A program made the position numbers and the translations under genes. The notes under the pieces are model-generated. The model had not been told where the DNA came from. It was given only the letters and a program-made list of their open reading frames with translations, and did no database searches. Source: Rhizobium sp. 007 (GTDB lineage: Bacteria > Pseudomonadota > Alphaproteobacteria > Rhizobiales > Rhizobiaceae). From it: 64,000 nt of DNA. Where the stretch lies: assembly GCF_015353075.1 (NCBI RefSeq), contig NZ_CP064188.1, positions 310,001-374,000 on the forward strand, written 5' to 3'. Each line of letters starts with the position of its first letter. The stretch's first letter is position 1. Shown here in pieces: positions 8,761-18,158 of the stretch.

Positions 8761-9587
8761 CGGCTGATCCTGTTCACAGAGAGGACGGTCGCGATTGTGA
8801 CAAGGGCCGGCGCGTACACGAGCCACGGCCATTTGAGGTAGTCCTTGCCGATGGAGATCAGCAGACCCCAGTCGGAGGCGGGCGGCGGGTCGCCATAGCC
8901 AAGGAAGGCAAGACTGGCGATCACCAGGATCGACTCGCCGAACTGCAACACTGCAAGCGGCAGTACCGAACGTGAGGCGTTCGGCAGCACGTGGCGCAAA
9001 AGAATGTATCGGCGCGAGCCGCCCATCAGGAACGACGCCTCAACGAATGTCGCCTGCCTCGTCTTGATGACTTCCGAGCGCATGACCCGGGCGAAGATCG
9101 CCACCGCTGAGACGCCGGTGGCGATTGCGGCGTTTATGGTCTCGAAACCGATCGCAGTAACAACGATGACCGCAAGCAGGAATTTTGGGATGGCCAGCAG
9201 TACGTCGACCAGACGGGCGAATACGATGTCCACCCAACCTCCGAGAAAGCCGGCCAGAAGGCCGATGAGACCGCCAGCGACGACGCCTATCACAACGGCG
9301 ATGAGCGCGCTCGACACAGAAGAGGCCGTACCATATACGACGCGGGTATAGACGTCTCGTCCGAGGTGATCGGTACCGAACCAGTGCCCGATGCCGGGGC
9401 CAAGCAATTTGTCGGCCGGCACCCCGACGACGGGGCTATGGCTCGCGAACAGTCCGGGGAGGAGCGACCAGGCGATCACCAGCGCGATAACCGCGAAGGC
9501 GAGCGCGACGGTCGGCGGCACCCGAAGGGCCGTGACCCACTGGGAGGCCTTCACGGTCGAGGGGGAGGAAGTGGAGGCGAGGGTCAT
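8739..9587 (-). CDS. ABC importer permease, DppC/GsiD-like
   Basis: A 282-residue inner-membrane permease. GHWFGTDHLGRDVYTRVVYG is the conserved N-terminal segment of DppC-type subunits, followed by several membrane helices and the EAA-type loop (EASFLMGGSRRYILLRHVLP) that contacts the ATPase. The ATG at 9587 overlaps the stop of the partner permease (ATGA). The gene overlaps the ATPase gene by 22 bp, so subunit expression is tightly coupled. Confidence 0.92.
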   Translation of the reverse strand: MTLASTSSPSTVKASQWVTALRVPPTVALAFAVIALVIAWSLLPGLFASHSPVVGVPADKLLGPGIGHWFGTDHLGRDVYTRVVYGTASSVSSALIAVVIGVVAGGLIGLLAGFLGGWVDIVFARLVDVLLAIPKFLLAVIVVTAIGFETINAAIATGVSAVAIFARVMRSEVIKTRQATFVEASFLMGGSRRYILLRHVLPNASRSVLPLAVLQFGESILVIASLAFLGYGDPPPASDWGLLISIGKDYLKWPWLVYAPALVTIATVLSVNRISRWLRKTD

Positions 9588-10591
9588 CAAGTCACCGCCT
9601 TGCTGAGATCAATGGAGTCGTCGGCGGTAGCCGGTCGGTACTTGGAGCCGCCGATGAGCTTCACACGCGGGTCGAGCAACGGGTAGACCAGGTCAGCGAT
9701 CAGGTTGACGAGCACGAAGTCCACTGCCCCCAACGAAACGACAGCTTGCAGGACGGGAAGGTCCTGAGTGCTCACCGAACGCTGCACCAGACTGCCAACA
9801 CCGGTGCGTCCGAAGACGGTCTCGGTGATCAGCGAGCCGCCGAGCAGTTCGCCGATGGTGAGTGCGATGACGGTGACAACCGGCAGCGAGGCCGGCTTGA
9901 GCAAGTGTTTTGCAAAAAGACGCATTTGCCCGATACCGCGACCACGCGCGACCGCGGCGTATTCCTGCTCTGCCTCGTGATCAAGGTTTGCAATGAGCAC
10001 CTCGGCGATCTGCGCTGAAACAGGAATTCCGAGCGCGATTGCCGCAAACAGGGTCGCCCAAAAGCTATTGGGTTCGATGACGCGGAAGAGCCCGATCTGG
10101 AAGCCGAAGACGTGAATCAGGACCAGGCCGATCACGAAATTGGGTACCGACAGGAACAACGACGGGAAGCCCCGCAGCAAGCCCTGTCCCAACCGTTTTG
10201 GAACGAACCGAGTCCCATACGAAACCGCCATTGCCAGCAGCAATGCGACCGCGAGACCTGTCGTTGCGAGAATCAGCGTTGAGGGAAGCACCTCGGCAAT
10301 CAACGTTGCCACGGGCCGATTGGACCGCATCGACATGCCTAGGTCGCCAGTCAGAAAGCCGCAAAGGGACGTCCACAGTTGCACCAGGACTGGTCTGTCC
10401 AAGCCCTGAGCCGCGATGATTTCGGCAATCTCTTCCTCCGTGAACCCGTTCTGGGGGTTGCGAAGGACGCTTGTGATCGGGTCGCCTGGCAGAATGCTGA
10501 CGACCACGAAGGTGAAGACATAGGCCAGCAGTATAACGACGACAGCCTGGCCGAGCCGCTTTGCGGCGTAGGTTAGGTAGGCATTGCTCAT
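9587..10591 (-). CDS. ABC importer permease, DppB/GsiC-like
   Basis: A 334-residue inner-membrane permease. RLGQAVVVILLAYVFTFVVV is the first helix and LPGDPIT the conserved DppB motif. The ATPase-contact loop (EYAAVARGRGIGQMRLFAKH) and the typical end VNLIADLVYPLLDPRVKL follow. The start at 10591 is set by GAGGAGGT eight bases upstream; the open frame extends further but overlaps the binding-protein gene. It lies 25 bp downstream of the binding-protein stop, in the same operon. Confidence 0.92.
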   Translation of the reverse strand: MSNAYLTYAAKRLGQAVVVILLAYVFTFVVVSILPGDPITSVLRNPQNGFTEEEIAEIIAAQGLDRPVLVQLWTSLCGFLTGDLGMSMRSNRPVATLIAEVLPSTLILATTGLAVALLLAMAVSYGTRFVPKRLGQGLLRGFPSLFLSVPNFVIGLVLIHVFGFQIGLFRVIEPNSFWATLFAAIALGIPVSAQIAEVLIANLDHEAEQEYAAVARGRGIGQMRLFAKHLLKPASLPVVTVIALTIGELLGGSLITETVFGRTGVGSLVQRSVSTQDLPVLQAVVSLGAVDFVLVNLIADLVYPLLDPRVKLIGGSKYRPATADDSIDLSKAVT

Positions 10592-10616
10592 GCCGGTTAC
10601 CTCCTCACGTTGCGCG

Positions 10617-12269
10617 TCAATCGCTCTTGGTGGCCGTGTAGTAACTGGCGTAGGCGACGCCGTTATATGTCTCGCCCTTGAGCGTCGGCGATTGCACATA
10701 GATGCGCTGGACGATCTGTGTGCGCGGGATGAAATAGCCCTGCTCGAGGACGTATTTCTGCAGCTCGTCGAGAAGCGGCTTTCGAATTTCGGCAGAGCCA
10801 GCGCCGGCGATCTTGTCGCGCAGTTCGTTGAGCTTGTTATCGCTTTCCCCGAGGGCGAACCAGTTCTCGCCGTTGTTTGCGTTTGTCAGGATGCTCGCAA
10901 CGGTGCCAGCATCGATGAAGCTGCGCGTCACCTCATAGGTTGGAACAGCCGCGCCTCCGAACTTGACCTTCTCTCCGAACGTCACGACGTCGTAAGCTCG
11001 TATAACAACTTTCCAACCGATCTTGCCGAGCTGCTGAGCAATGAGCTCGTCCACCGACTTCGAGGTCGCAAGGTAAGGATTGGAGTGGATTGTCAGCGAT
11101 AGCGGCTTGCCGTCCTTCGTGCGGACGCCGTCCGCACCCTTCGTCCAGCCCGCCTCGTCGAGGAGCTTTTCGGCCCTATCGGGATTAAACGCTAGCAGGT
11201 CGCTGTGGTCGGTCACTCCGGGCACATTGCTCTGGATGAAGGACGTCGCGAGTTTCCAGTCGGGGGTGTAAACGGTGTCGATGATTTCCTGGCGGTTGAT
11301 CCCGGCCTGCAGCGCTTGGCGGACCTTGACGTCGTCATATGGTGTCAGCTTAGTGTTGACCGCCCAGCCATTGACGAAGCCGAGATAGCGCGGGGTGGCG
11401 ATGGTGAAGCCCTCCTCCTTGAGGGACTTCAGCTCCTGGGGGGAGGCGTTGTAGGCGACGTCTGCTTGGCCGGACTGAACCGAGGCGACCCTGAGCGACG
11501 GCTCGGACACTAGCTTATAGGTGATAGAGTCGAGAAAGGCCGGGCCGGTGTGGCCAACTGCAGGAGGACCCCAATTGTAATCCTTGCGCTTGACCAGCTT
11601 GACGAAGTCACCCTCCTTCCAGGAATCGACCACGTACGGGCCGCTGCCGGAAGTCTTGCTCAAGTCGGCCTGCCGGGCTGCGGGCTGCGCGATGGTCTTC
11701 GGCGAGATCAGGATCGAGCCGTGGTAGCCGAGCGTTGGAATGAAGCCGAGCGTCGGCTTCTTGAAGAAGACCTTTACTGTGGTCGCGTCAACCGCTTCGG
11801 CATGATCGTAGGTTTTCGGGAAGAGGCCAATCGGATTGATGCCCTCGCTCTTGCGGCCGGCGTACCAGATGTCGAGATTGGCGACGACGGCCGCCGCATC
11901 GAGCGGGGTGCCGTCGGAAAAGGTCACGCCGTCCTTAAGGTGCAAGGTGAACTCGGTGGCGTTGTCGTTCTGCTCCCAGCGCTCGGCAAGCCAGGGGCTG
12001 ACCTTGCCGTCAGCGTCGACATAGAGGAGCTTGTCGGCCACGTGGCCCCAGATGTGGCCCTGGAAGCTGGAGATTGCGCTATTGTTCGGGATCCAGGTAT
12101 CGCCCAGCGAATCAATGAGGAATGTGACGTCGCCGCCATTGCGCGGGCTGTCAGCGCTCAGAGCCGGAGTGAACCCTGCCGTTGCCACCAAAATAGCAGT
12201 CGCTGCCGCGGACGTTGTTATCAGCAGACGGCGTCGGGAAAGAGAGAGCAACGTAGAACGTTCGATCAT
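10617..12269 (-). CDS. Periplasmic binding protein, SBP_bac_5 family
   Basis: A 550-residue extracytoplasmic solute-binding protein. The N-terminus has RRR followed by a hydrophobic stretch ending near ALSA, a Tat- or Sec-like export signal. The mature part shows the family-5 pattern: LAERWEQNDNATEFTLHLKD with GVTFSDGTPLDA, and later DDVKVRQALQAGINRQEIID. Such proteins bind peptides, opines, nickel or other solutes. The neighbouring monooxygenases point to an organosulfur ligand, but that is inference. The start at 12269 is preceded by CAGGAT. Copy B of the repeated element lies about 340 bp upstream. Confidence 0.9.
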   Translation of the reverse strand: MIERSTLLSLSRRRLLITTSAAATAILVATAGFTPALSADSPRNGGDVTFLIDSLGDTWIPNNSAISSFQGHIWGHVADKLLYVDADGKVSPWLAERWEQNDNATEFTLHLKDGVTFSDGTPLDAAAVVANLDIWYAGRKSEGINPIGLFPKTYDHAEAVDATTVKVFFKKPTLGFIPTLGYHGSILISPKTIAQPAARQADLSKTSGSGPYVVDSWKEGDFVKLVKRKDYNWGPPAVGHTGPAFLDSITYKLVSEPSLRVASVQSGQADVAYNASPQELKSLKEEGFTIATPRYLGFVNGWAVNTKLTPYDDVKVRQALQAGINRQEIIDTVYTPDWKLATSFIQSNVPGVTDHSDLLAFNPDRAEKLLDEAGWTKGADGVRTKDGKPLSLTIHSNPYLATSKSVDELIAQQLGKIGWKVVIRAYDVVTFGEKVKFGGAAVPTYEVTRSFIDAGTVASILTNANNGENWFALGESDNKLNELRDKIAGAGSAEIRKPLLDELQKYVLEQGYFIPRTQIVQRIYVQSPTLKGETYNGVAYASYYTATKSD

Positions 12270-12835
12270 GAGGAAATCCTGATGGTTCGGGTTGAGTCTG
12301 ATACGGTCGTGGCGCGGGCTGTTACCGTTCCGCAAATGTGTTTTGATCCTGATATCGCGACGGCAGGCGCGCGATATCAGCCGCCGCCAGACCATTAATC
12401 GGCTAAGCGCTCGCCCTGACAGCGAGGTGCCTATGACTGGGTTAAGAGGCCTGATGGTTGTCGCGGCGCTGCGGCCAAGGCTCACTCCCTGATCATTATT
12501 TGCGTCACGGCATGCGTTTGCTGGCGTTGTTTACCTCTCAGCATATGCTGCGTTTCTGAGTAGCTTTGACAAAAATCATGAGGGACAGCCTAGGCAACAC
12601 GCATCAACCGAGAAAGACTAGTTGTTCTTTTTCTATAGAATTTATAGATTTTTTTGTTCAGTTTCTGGCCCTGGTAAGGATCAGCTTTTTCGAGCGTCTC
12701 GCGGGGCGGCGTGGCGGCGTGTTTTCAACGCCGCGGCGATTTCGGACCAAGGATTTTCGGGGCTTTCTTATTCGGTGACGCTCGTAGGCAATGGCTTCCA
12801 CAGGTGGTGGTTGCGGGGGCAGGTGCCACCAAGAT
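12270..12835. other. Intergenic region upstream of the importer operon
   Basis: This 566-bp gap between the S-oxide reductase and the binding-protein gene holds copy B of the repeated element (12610-12658) and a 12-bp palindrome CAGCATATGCTG near 12539. A plus-strand frame of about 70 codons (12566-12778) spans the element but has no recognisable product. The long leader (about 340 bp from element to start codon) is unusual; no riboswitch class was recognised. Confidence 0.55.
12610..12658 (-). promoter_or_regulatory. 49-bp repeated element, copy B
   Basis: The plus strand reads GAGAAAGACTAGTTGTTC, then TTTTTCTATAGAATTTATAG, aligning base for base without gaps to copies A and C. The core is CTATA, five bases, TATAG, a perfect inverted repeat. 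It has the same orientation relative to the downstream minus-strand operon as the other copies. Unlike copy A, it has no ATG in the frame that would read RKTSCSFSIE, which favours a DNA site over a peptide. Confidence 0.55.
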
Positions 12836-15169
12836 TCACGATCGATCAGCGACCCTGCTCGGCCCGGCAGCGCCGTCCATAAATTTCATCGCCTCGAATA
12901 TCCGCACACGAGGCGGCTCGCCGACAAAACGTTCCACCTCCACTCTGGTGAGCTGTCCGGTCGAGCCCTGGGCCAGTTGGGAGGTGCCGACATCACGAGT
13001 GAGAATGTTCGCATTGCCATGAATGCACATGGCTTTCTCCGCGCAACGATTATCGGGCTCGAACCACGCGCCTGTCGCCAGCTGCATGACCCCCTTACGC
13101 ACGTCCTTGCTTATCACCGCTGCGGCGAGGCAGCTGCCACGGGTGTTGAACAACCGCACGATATCGCCATCCGAAATGCCGCGCGCGGCCGCATCGGCTG
13201 GGTTGATGCGAACTGGCTCGCGGCCCTTGATCTTGGTGGAGCGACTGAAATCACCATAGTCCAGCTGGCTATGCAGCCGCGAATGTGGCTGGTTGCAGAC
13301 CAGATGCAGCGGGTAGCGGCTCTCGTCAGTCTCCGCCTTCGCCCCAGGAGGATACCATCGCGGATGCCCTCGGCAGTCGTCGTAGCCGAAGCTTTCGATT
13401 GTTTGCGAAAAGATCTCGATCTTTCCGGATGGCGTCTGCAGCGGAGATCCGGACGGATCATCTCGAAAGGCGCGCGCTGGTCCACCGTCGTCGGGCTTCA
13501 GCGGCAGGCGTATCTCTCCGCGTTTCCAGAACGCCTCGAAATCGGGAGCCTCGTGCCCGGCGGCTGCAAGCGCCTTTTGCGTGGTCTCGAAAAGAAGCGC
13601 GAGCCATTCCTTGCTGGTCCGGTTTTCCGTGAACTCTTCGAACTTACCGAGACGGCGTGCTATCTTGGAGAAGATCTCATAATCGTCCCGCGCTTCGCCG
13701 ATCGGGTCGATCAGCTTCTTCATCGCGATCATCAACGGATCGCGGTCCGCCGCGCCGATATCGTCACGCTCGAGCGTGGTGGTCGCAGGCAGCACGATAT
13801 CCGCGTGACGCGCCGAAGACGTCCAGGCCGTCTCGTGCACGATGATGGTCTCCGGCCTCTTGAACGCCGCCCGCAGTCTGTTGAGATCCTGGTGGTGATG
13901 AAACGGGTTGCCTCCTGCCCAATAGACGAGGCGGATATTGGGATAACGCATCGCCTGGCCGTTATAGTGGAACTCGTCGCCTGAATTGAGGAGCATGTCG
14001 GCGATCCGCGCGACGGGAATGAAATCCGGCACAGGATTTTTGAATTGACTGAGCGTGGGCAGCGGGACTGCGAGCTGGCCCTTGCCGATATTCCCCAGCG
14101 CGCCGAGTGAATAGGCATAGCCGCCGCCATCCAGTCCCATCTGCCCGAGCATTGCAGCGAGCACGATGCCCATCCAGACGGGCTGCTCGCCATGGTCGGC
14201 TCGCTGGAGGGAATGGCTGACGGTGATCAATGTCCGGGCGCTAGCCATGGTCCGCGCTAGATTCCTGATGGCGTCGACGCCGATGCCGCAGATGCCGGAA
14301 GCCCATTCCGGGCTCTTTTCGACGCCATCGCTCCGGCCAAGCAGGTAGTCTTCGAAACGTTCGTAACCGACCGTATAGCGGTCGAGAAATTCGCGGTCGT
14401 GCAATCCCTCAGTGACGAGCGCATGGGCAAGGCCGAGCATCAGCGCAACATCGGTGCCCGGCACGATCGGCAGCCACTGCGCGTTCAGCTCGGCGGGGAA
14501 ATCATCTTTCAGCGGACTAACGAGGACAAAGCGCGCACCTCGCGCGTTCGCGCCGTTCAGCGACTGGCGCACGATATGCGCGCTGATGCCGCCGCCATGC
14601 ACGTCGGTGTTCTTGATCGCCATTCCGCCGAAGGCGACGACCAGTTCGCTGCTCCGTTCGATGGCCTCCCAGGTGACGCTCTTGCGGTCGAAATGGTCGT
14701 ATGGTCCCAATACATGCGGTATGATGACCATTGCAGCACCGGAGCTGTAGGTGTTGACGGATCGCACGTATCCGCCCAGCACATTCAAAAAGCGGTGGAT
14801 CTGGCTTTGCGCATGATGGAAGCGTCCGGCACTCGACCAGCCGTAGGATCCCCCGAACACGGCCTTGGGGCCGAAGTCTCGGTAAACCCGCCGCAATTCG
14901 TTCGCAACGAGGTCCACAGCCTGCGGCCAGCCGACTTCCACATAGTCATCCGCCCCACGATTGAGCGCGTTGCCGGGGGTGCCGTCGAGCCAGCCGCGCC
15001 TGACTGCCGGGCGCCTGATGCGCGCTGGGCTATGGGCAATCGCCGGCAAGTTGCCCAAAAGGGGCGACGGATGCGGGTCGGCTGGATGGGGACGGATTTC
15101 GAGCTTTCCATCTTCGTAGCGGCCCGAAAAGGCGCCCCAGTGGGAGCTATGGGTCTGAAACGAACTCAT
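12836..15169 (-). CDS. Molybdopterin S-/N-oxide reductase, BisC-like, cytoplasmic
   Basis: A 777-residue molybdenum enzyme of the DMSO/TMAO/biotin-sulfoxide reductase family, close to BisC in length. No Tat signal precedes the catalytic domain, so it should stay in the cytoplasm. FGGSYGWSSAGRFHHAQSQ (around residues 105-123) is the region whose serine ligates Mo in this family; the second serine of GWSS is the likely ligand. VYWAGGNPFHHHQDLNRL and HETAWTSSARHADIVLPATT bind the cofactor. It is last in the TetR-isomerase-sulfurtransferase-oxidase operon. The start at 15169 has GGAG upstream. Likely substrates are biotin or methionine sulfoxides or a related S-oxide. Confidence 0.88.
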   Translation of the reverse strand: MSSFQTHSSHWGAFSGRYEDGKLEIRPHPADPHPSPLLGNLPAIAHSPARIRRPAVRRGWLDGTPGNALNRGADDYVEVGWPQAVDLVANELRRVYRDFGPKAVFGGSYGWSSAGRFHHAQSQIHRFLNVLGGYVRSVNTYSSGAAMVIIPHVLGPYDHFDRKSVTWEAIERSSELVVAFGGMAIKNTDVHGGGISAHIVRQSLNGANARGARFVLVSPLKDDFPAELNAQWLPIVPGTDVALMLGLAHALVTEGLHDREFLDRYTVGYERFEDYLLGRSDGVEKSPEWASGICGIGVDAIRNLARTMASARTLITVSHSLQRADHGEQPVWMGIVLAAMLGQMGLDGGGYAYSLGALGNIGKGQLAVPLPTLSQFKNPVPDFIPVARIADMLLNSGDEFHYNGQAMRYPNIRLVYWAGGNPFHHHQDLNRLRAAFKRPETIIVHETAWTSSARHADIVLPATTTLERDDIGAADRDPLMIAMKKLIDPIGEARDDYEIFSKIARRLGKFEEFTENRTSKEWLALLFETTQKALAAAGHEAPDFEAFWKRGEIRLPLKPDDGGPARAFRDDPSGSPLQTPSGKIEIFSQTIESFGYDDCRGHPRWYPPGAKAETDESRYPLHLVCNQPHSRLHSQLDYGDFSRSTKIKGREPVRINPADAAARGISDGDIVRLFNTRGSCLAAAVISKDVRKGVMQLATGAWFEPDNRCAEKAMCIHGNANILTRDVGTSQLAQGSTGQLTRVEVERFVGEPPRVRIFEAMKFMDGAAGPSRVADRS

Positions 15170-15212
15170 TTGCAAGCTCCAATCTATCAAGGCGTTTCAA
15201 CAGGCACTGAAG

Positions 15213-16589
15213 CTAATCGGGCAAGACTTTGCCCGGGTTCATGATGCCTGTCGGATCGATGGCATGCTTGATGACGGCCATGAGGTCGACGGCGTCGCCA
15301 TGTTCTTCGCGCAGATAGGCGATCTTGCCAGTGCCAACACCGTGTTCGCCGGTAGAGGTACCGCCAACCGAAATCGCATATTGCACCATCTTTTTGTTGA
15401 TGGCCGCGACCTCTTCGAGTTCGGCCCGGTTTTCTGGATCGACGGCGAAGACGACGTGGTAGTTGCCATCGCCGACATGGCCAAGAATGGCGGCGGGGAC
15501 ACTGCAGTCGCGCAAAAGCCCACGCGTCTTTAGGATGCAGCTGCTGAGCTGTGAGACAGGTACACAAACGTCGGATGACCAGCCTTTGGCGTTTTGCCGC
15601 TGGGAGACGACCGCGTAAAAGGCGTTATGACGCGCCTTCCACAGCCGGTTGCGCTCTTCTAGTGCGTTTGCCCATTCGAAATCCTTACCGCCATTGTCCG
15701 CGACAATCGCCGCCACCATCTCGACCTGCTCCTGCACGCCGGCGGGAGAGCCGTGGAATTCGAAGGCGAGCGTATCCTCGATCTTCAGCGATAGATTGGA
15801 ATAGGCGTTGACGGCCATAATCAGGCCGCGGTCCATCAACTCCATGCGGGCAACCGGAATGCCGAGCTGTACGACCGCAATCGCGGCATTGACCGCCTGC
15901 TCGACGCTTTCGAACGAGCAGAGTGCTGCGGAAATCGTCTCCGGGATGCCGTAGAGCCTGATCGTCACCTCGGTGATGATCCCAAGCGTACCTTCAGAGC
16001 CGACGAAGAGCCGGGTCAGATCGTAGCCGGCAGATGACTTGCGCGCGCGCCCACCGGTGTGGATGATCTGGCCGCTGGGCAGAACGACGGTCAGCGACAG
16101 CACGTTTTCGCGCATGGTGCCGTAGCGCACGGCGTTGGTCCCCGATGCCCGCGTCGCGGCCATGCCGCCGATTGAGGCGTTGGCGCCGGGATCGATCGGG
16201 AAGAACAGGCCCATGTCGCGCAGGCGGCTGTTCAGTTGTTCGCGGGTCACGCCGGCCTCAACCGTACAATCGAGGTCCTCGGCATTGACGCGGATGATCT
16301 GCGTCATGCGTGAAAGATCGATGGAGACGCCGCCGCGCACCGCCGTCAGATGGCCTTCGAGCGAGGTGCCGGCGCCAAACGCGATCACCGGCGCGCCTTC
16401 GGCCGCGCAGAGCCGGACGGTCTCGGCCACTTCCTCGGTGCTTTCCGCAAACACCACCGCATCCGGGATTGCGGGCGTGTGGTGGGATTCACCGTGGCCG
16501 TGCTGTTCGCGCAAGGCCTGCGATTTGGAAAAGCGATCGCCGAAACGGGTGCGAAGCGCTTCACAAAGAGCGGGAGACAGCGCGCTCAT
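15213..16589 (-). CDS. FAD-linked 2-hydroxyacid oxidase/dehydrogenase, GlcD/D-LDH type
   Basis: A 458-residue flavoprotein with the PCMH-type FAD-binding domain (VIAFGAGTSLEGHL; PIDPGANASIGGMAATRASG; FVGSEGTLGIITEV) and a C-terminal domain with GHVGDGNYH and GEHGVGTGKIAYL, as in D-lactate dehydrogenases and glycolate oxidase GlcD. It oxidises D-2-hydroxyacids to 2-oxoacids. Its ATG overlaps the stop of the mercaptopyruvate sulfurtransferase gene (ATGA). A plausible role is oxidation of 3-mercaptolactate to 3-mercaptopyruvate for that neighbour, inferred from context only. Confidence 0.88.
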   Translation of the reverse strand: MSALSPALCEALRTRFGDRFSKSQALREQHGHGESHHTPAIPDAVVFAESTEEVAETVRLCAAEGAPVIAFGAGTSLEGHLTAVRGGVSIDLSRMTQIIRVNAEDLDCTVEAGVTREQLNSRLRDMGLFFPIDPGANASIGGMAATRASGTNAVRYGTMRENVLSLTVVLPSGQIIHTGGRARKSSAGYDLTRLFVGSEGTLGIITEVTIRLYGIPETISAALCSFESVEQAVNAAIAVVQLGIPVARMELMDRGLIMAVNAYSNLSLKIEDTLAFEFHGSPAGVQEQVEMVAAIVADNGGKDFEWANALEERNRLWKARHNAFYAVVSQRQNAKGWSSDVCVPVSQLSSCILKTRGLLRDCSVPAAILGHVGDGNYHVVFAVDPENRAELEEVAAINKKMVQYAISVGGTSTGEHGVGTGKIAYLREEHGDAVDLMAVIKHAIDPTGIMNPGKVLPD

Positions 16590-17464
16590 TTGCGGTCATC
16601 ACGCTTGCCCGCACCAGTCTCGACAGGTGTGTCGCCCGGCTGGCCCCATTCGGTCCAGGCGCCGTCATAGACGGCGACGTCGTCCTTGCCGGTCAGATGC
16701 AGTCCAAAAGCAAGTGCGGCGGCGGTCACGCCCGAGCCGCAGCTCGCGATGACGGGTTTTGAGAAATCGAGGCCGGCAGTCTCGAATGCCTTGCGGAGGT
16801 CCGCCACCTGGAGGAGTTTGCCGGATTGCGGATCGGCCAGCGCGTCAAATGGAAGATTGAGGCTGCCGGGAATATGGCCGGAGCGCAGGCCCGGCCGCGC
16901 CTCCTTTTCCTCTGCCGTGAACCGACCGGCTGAGCGCGCATCGATGACCTGCTCCGCCCGGCTTCCCAGATTGTCGAGAACCTGCGCCTTTGAACGCACA
17001 GCGTCAGGATGGAAGGTGGCGTGAAAGGTAGCCTTTGGCGCAGGCGTGGCCTCACCAGTGACCGCTCGTCCTTCCGCTATCCATTTGCGCAAACCGCCAT
17101 CAAGAATGGCGATTTTATCATGACCGAAAGTCCGCAATGTCCACCAGACGCGGCCGGCCGACATCAGGCCGGGCGTATCGTAGACCACGACAATGCTGTC
17201 ATTCGAGATGCCGAGATCGGAGGCGTAGGTTTCGAAGGCCCCGGGAGACGGAAGCATGTGCGGCAGGACCGTGTCGTGATCGGCGATGTCGTCGATATCG
17301 AAAAAGCGCGCTTGGGGAATGTGCCGGGCAGCAAAATCGTCGGCGGCAATGGGTGTTACACCGGGAAGCTTGAAAGAGCCGTCAAGAATGACGAGGCCAG
17401 GATGATCGAAATGCGCCGCCAGCCATTCGGTGGAGACGAGGGAACCCGGCAGGGAAAGAGGCAT
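16586..17464 (-). CDS. sseA: 3-mercaptopyruvate sulfurtransferase
   Basis: A 292-residue protein with tandem rhodanese domains. The first (VSTEWLAAHFDHPGLVILDG; SAGRVWWTLRTFGHDKIAIL) lacks the catalytic cysteine, as is normal. The second carries the active loop CGSGVTA, the signature of mercaptopyruvate rather than thiosulfate sulfurtransferases. It moves sulfur from 3-mercaptopyruvate to a thiol or cyanide, leaving pyruvate. It is third in the operon, 79 bp after the DsbA-fold isomerase gene, and overlaps the oxidase gene. Confidence 0.88.
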   Translation of the reverse strand: MPLSLPGSLVSTEWLAAHFDHPGLVILDGSFKLPGVTPIAADDFAARHIPQARFFDIDDIADHDTVLPHMLPSPGAFETYASDLGISNDSIVVVYDTPGLMSAGRVWWTLRTFGHDKIAILDGGLRKWIAEGRAVTGEATPAPKATFHATFHPDAVRSKAQVLDNLGSRAEQVIDARSAGRFTAEEKEARPGLRSGHIPGSLNLPFDALADPQSGKLLQVADLRKAFETAGLDFSKPVIASCGSGVTAAALAFGLHLTGKDDVAVYDGAWTEWGQPGDTPVETGAGKRDDRK

Positions 17465-17543
17465 GAGAAACCCCGTAAGTACGGTCTGGAGATTCGCAAC
17501 CAGGCTGCGTTCGCGCGGCGCGCAGCTCGATTCTGCGACAGGT

Positions 17544-18146
17544 TCAGGCGATCAGTTTTTCGTCCTTCAGATGACGTTCGAGGAAGGGCAGACTGTCCTG
17601 TCCCCAGTAAAGCTCGTCTTCGTAGCGGAATGTCGGGAGCCCAAAGACACCGGCGTGCTTAGCGGTCTCGTAATTGGCCTTCCATATCGACTGCACGGCG
17701 TCGCTCTGGGCACGCTCATCCAACGCCGCGCCATCAAAGCCGGCGGTATCCGCGATCGTGCGGCGGACTTCTGCGTCGCCGATATTTTTCCCGCGTGACC
17801 AGAAAGCTTCCTGCAGGGCTTTTGTCAGCTTGAGCCAGTCGTCGCCCCGATCGATGGCCGCGATGATCATGAAGCCTGCCGGCGTCGGGTCCGAAAGGGC
17901 GGCACGATTTTCAAAGTTCAGTACTTTTCCACGGACCGCCGCCCAACGCTTGAGGTCCTTCGTCCAGTAAGCCCGACGGGCCTCCGGCCGGTTGCGAGAG
18001 TAGATCGCGCCGTTATCCTCGATCAGCGGGATGACGTAAGGACGGATCGTGGCATCCTGCTCGGAAGCAAGTGCGGCGAACGGCTCCAGGCCGATGAAGG
18101 CCCAGGGCGAGCCGACGCCGAAGAAGTAGTCGATGGTCTTTGTCAT
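17544..18146 (-). CDS. 2-hydroxychromene-2-carboxylate isomerase/DsbA-fold protein
   Basis: A 200-residue thioredoxin-fold protein of the kappa-GST/HCCA-isomerase group. The N-terminus IDYFFGVGSPWAFIGLEPF replaces CxxC with a serine-containing active site (GSPW), and AKHAGVFGLPTFRYEDELYW is the cis-proline region. Relatives use glutathione in isomerisation or conjugation reactions. It lies 12 bp downstream of the TetR gene and upstream of the sulfurtransferase, so a thiol- or glutathione-linked step in the same pathway is likely. The substrate is not readable. Confidence 0.82.
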   Translation of the reverse strand: MTKTIDYFFGVGSPWAFIGLEPFAALASEQDATIRPYVIPLIEDNGAIYSRNRPEARRAYWTKDLKRWAAVRGKVLNFENRAALSDPTPAGFMIIAAIDRGDDWLKLTKALQEAFWSRGKNIGDAEVRRTIADTAGFDGAALDERAQSDAVQSIWKANYETAKHAGVFGLPTFRYEDELYWGQDSLPFLERHLKDEKLIA

Positions 18147-18158
18147 TTGATGGTACTC

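Noticed and set aside
12791..13984. Plus-strand frame of 397 codons
   Set aside because: Antisense to the well conserved molybdopterin reductase; no ribosome-binding site or similarity.
14399..15244. Plus-strand frame of 281 codons
   Set aside because: Antisense to the same reductase and into the oxidase gene; shadow frame.
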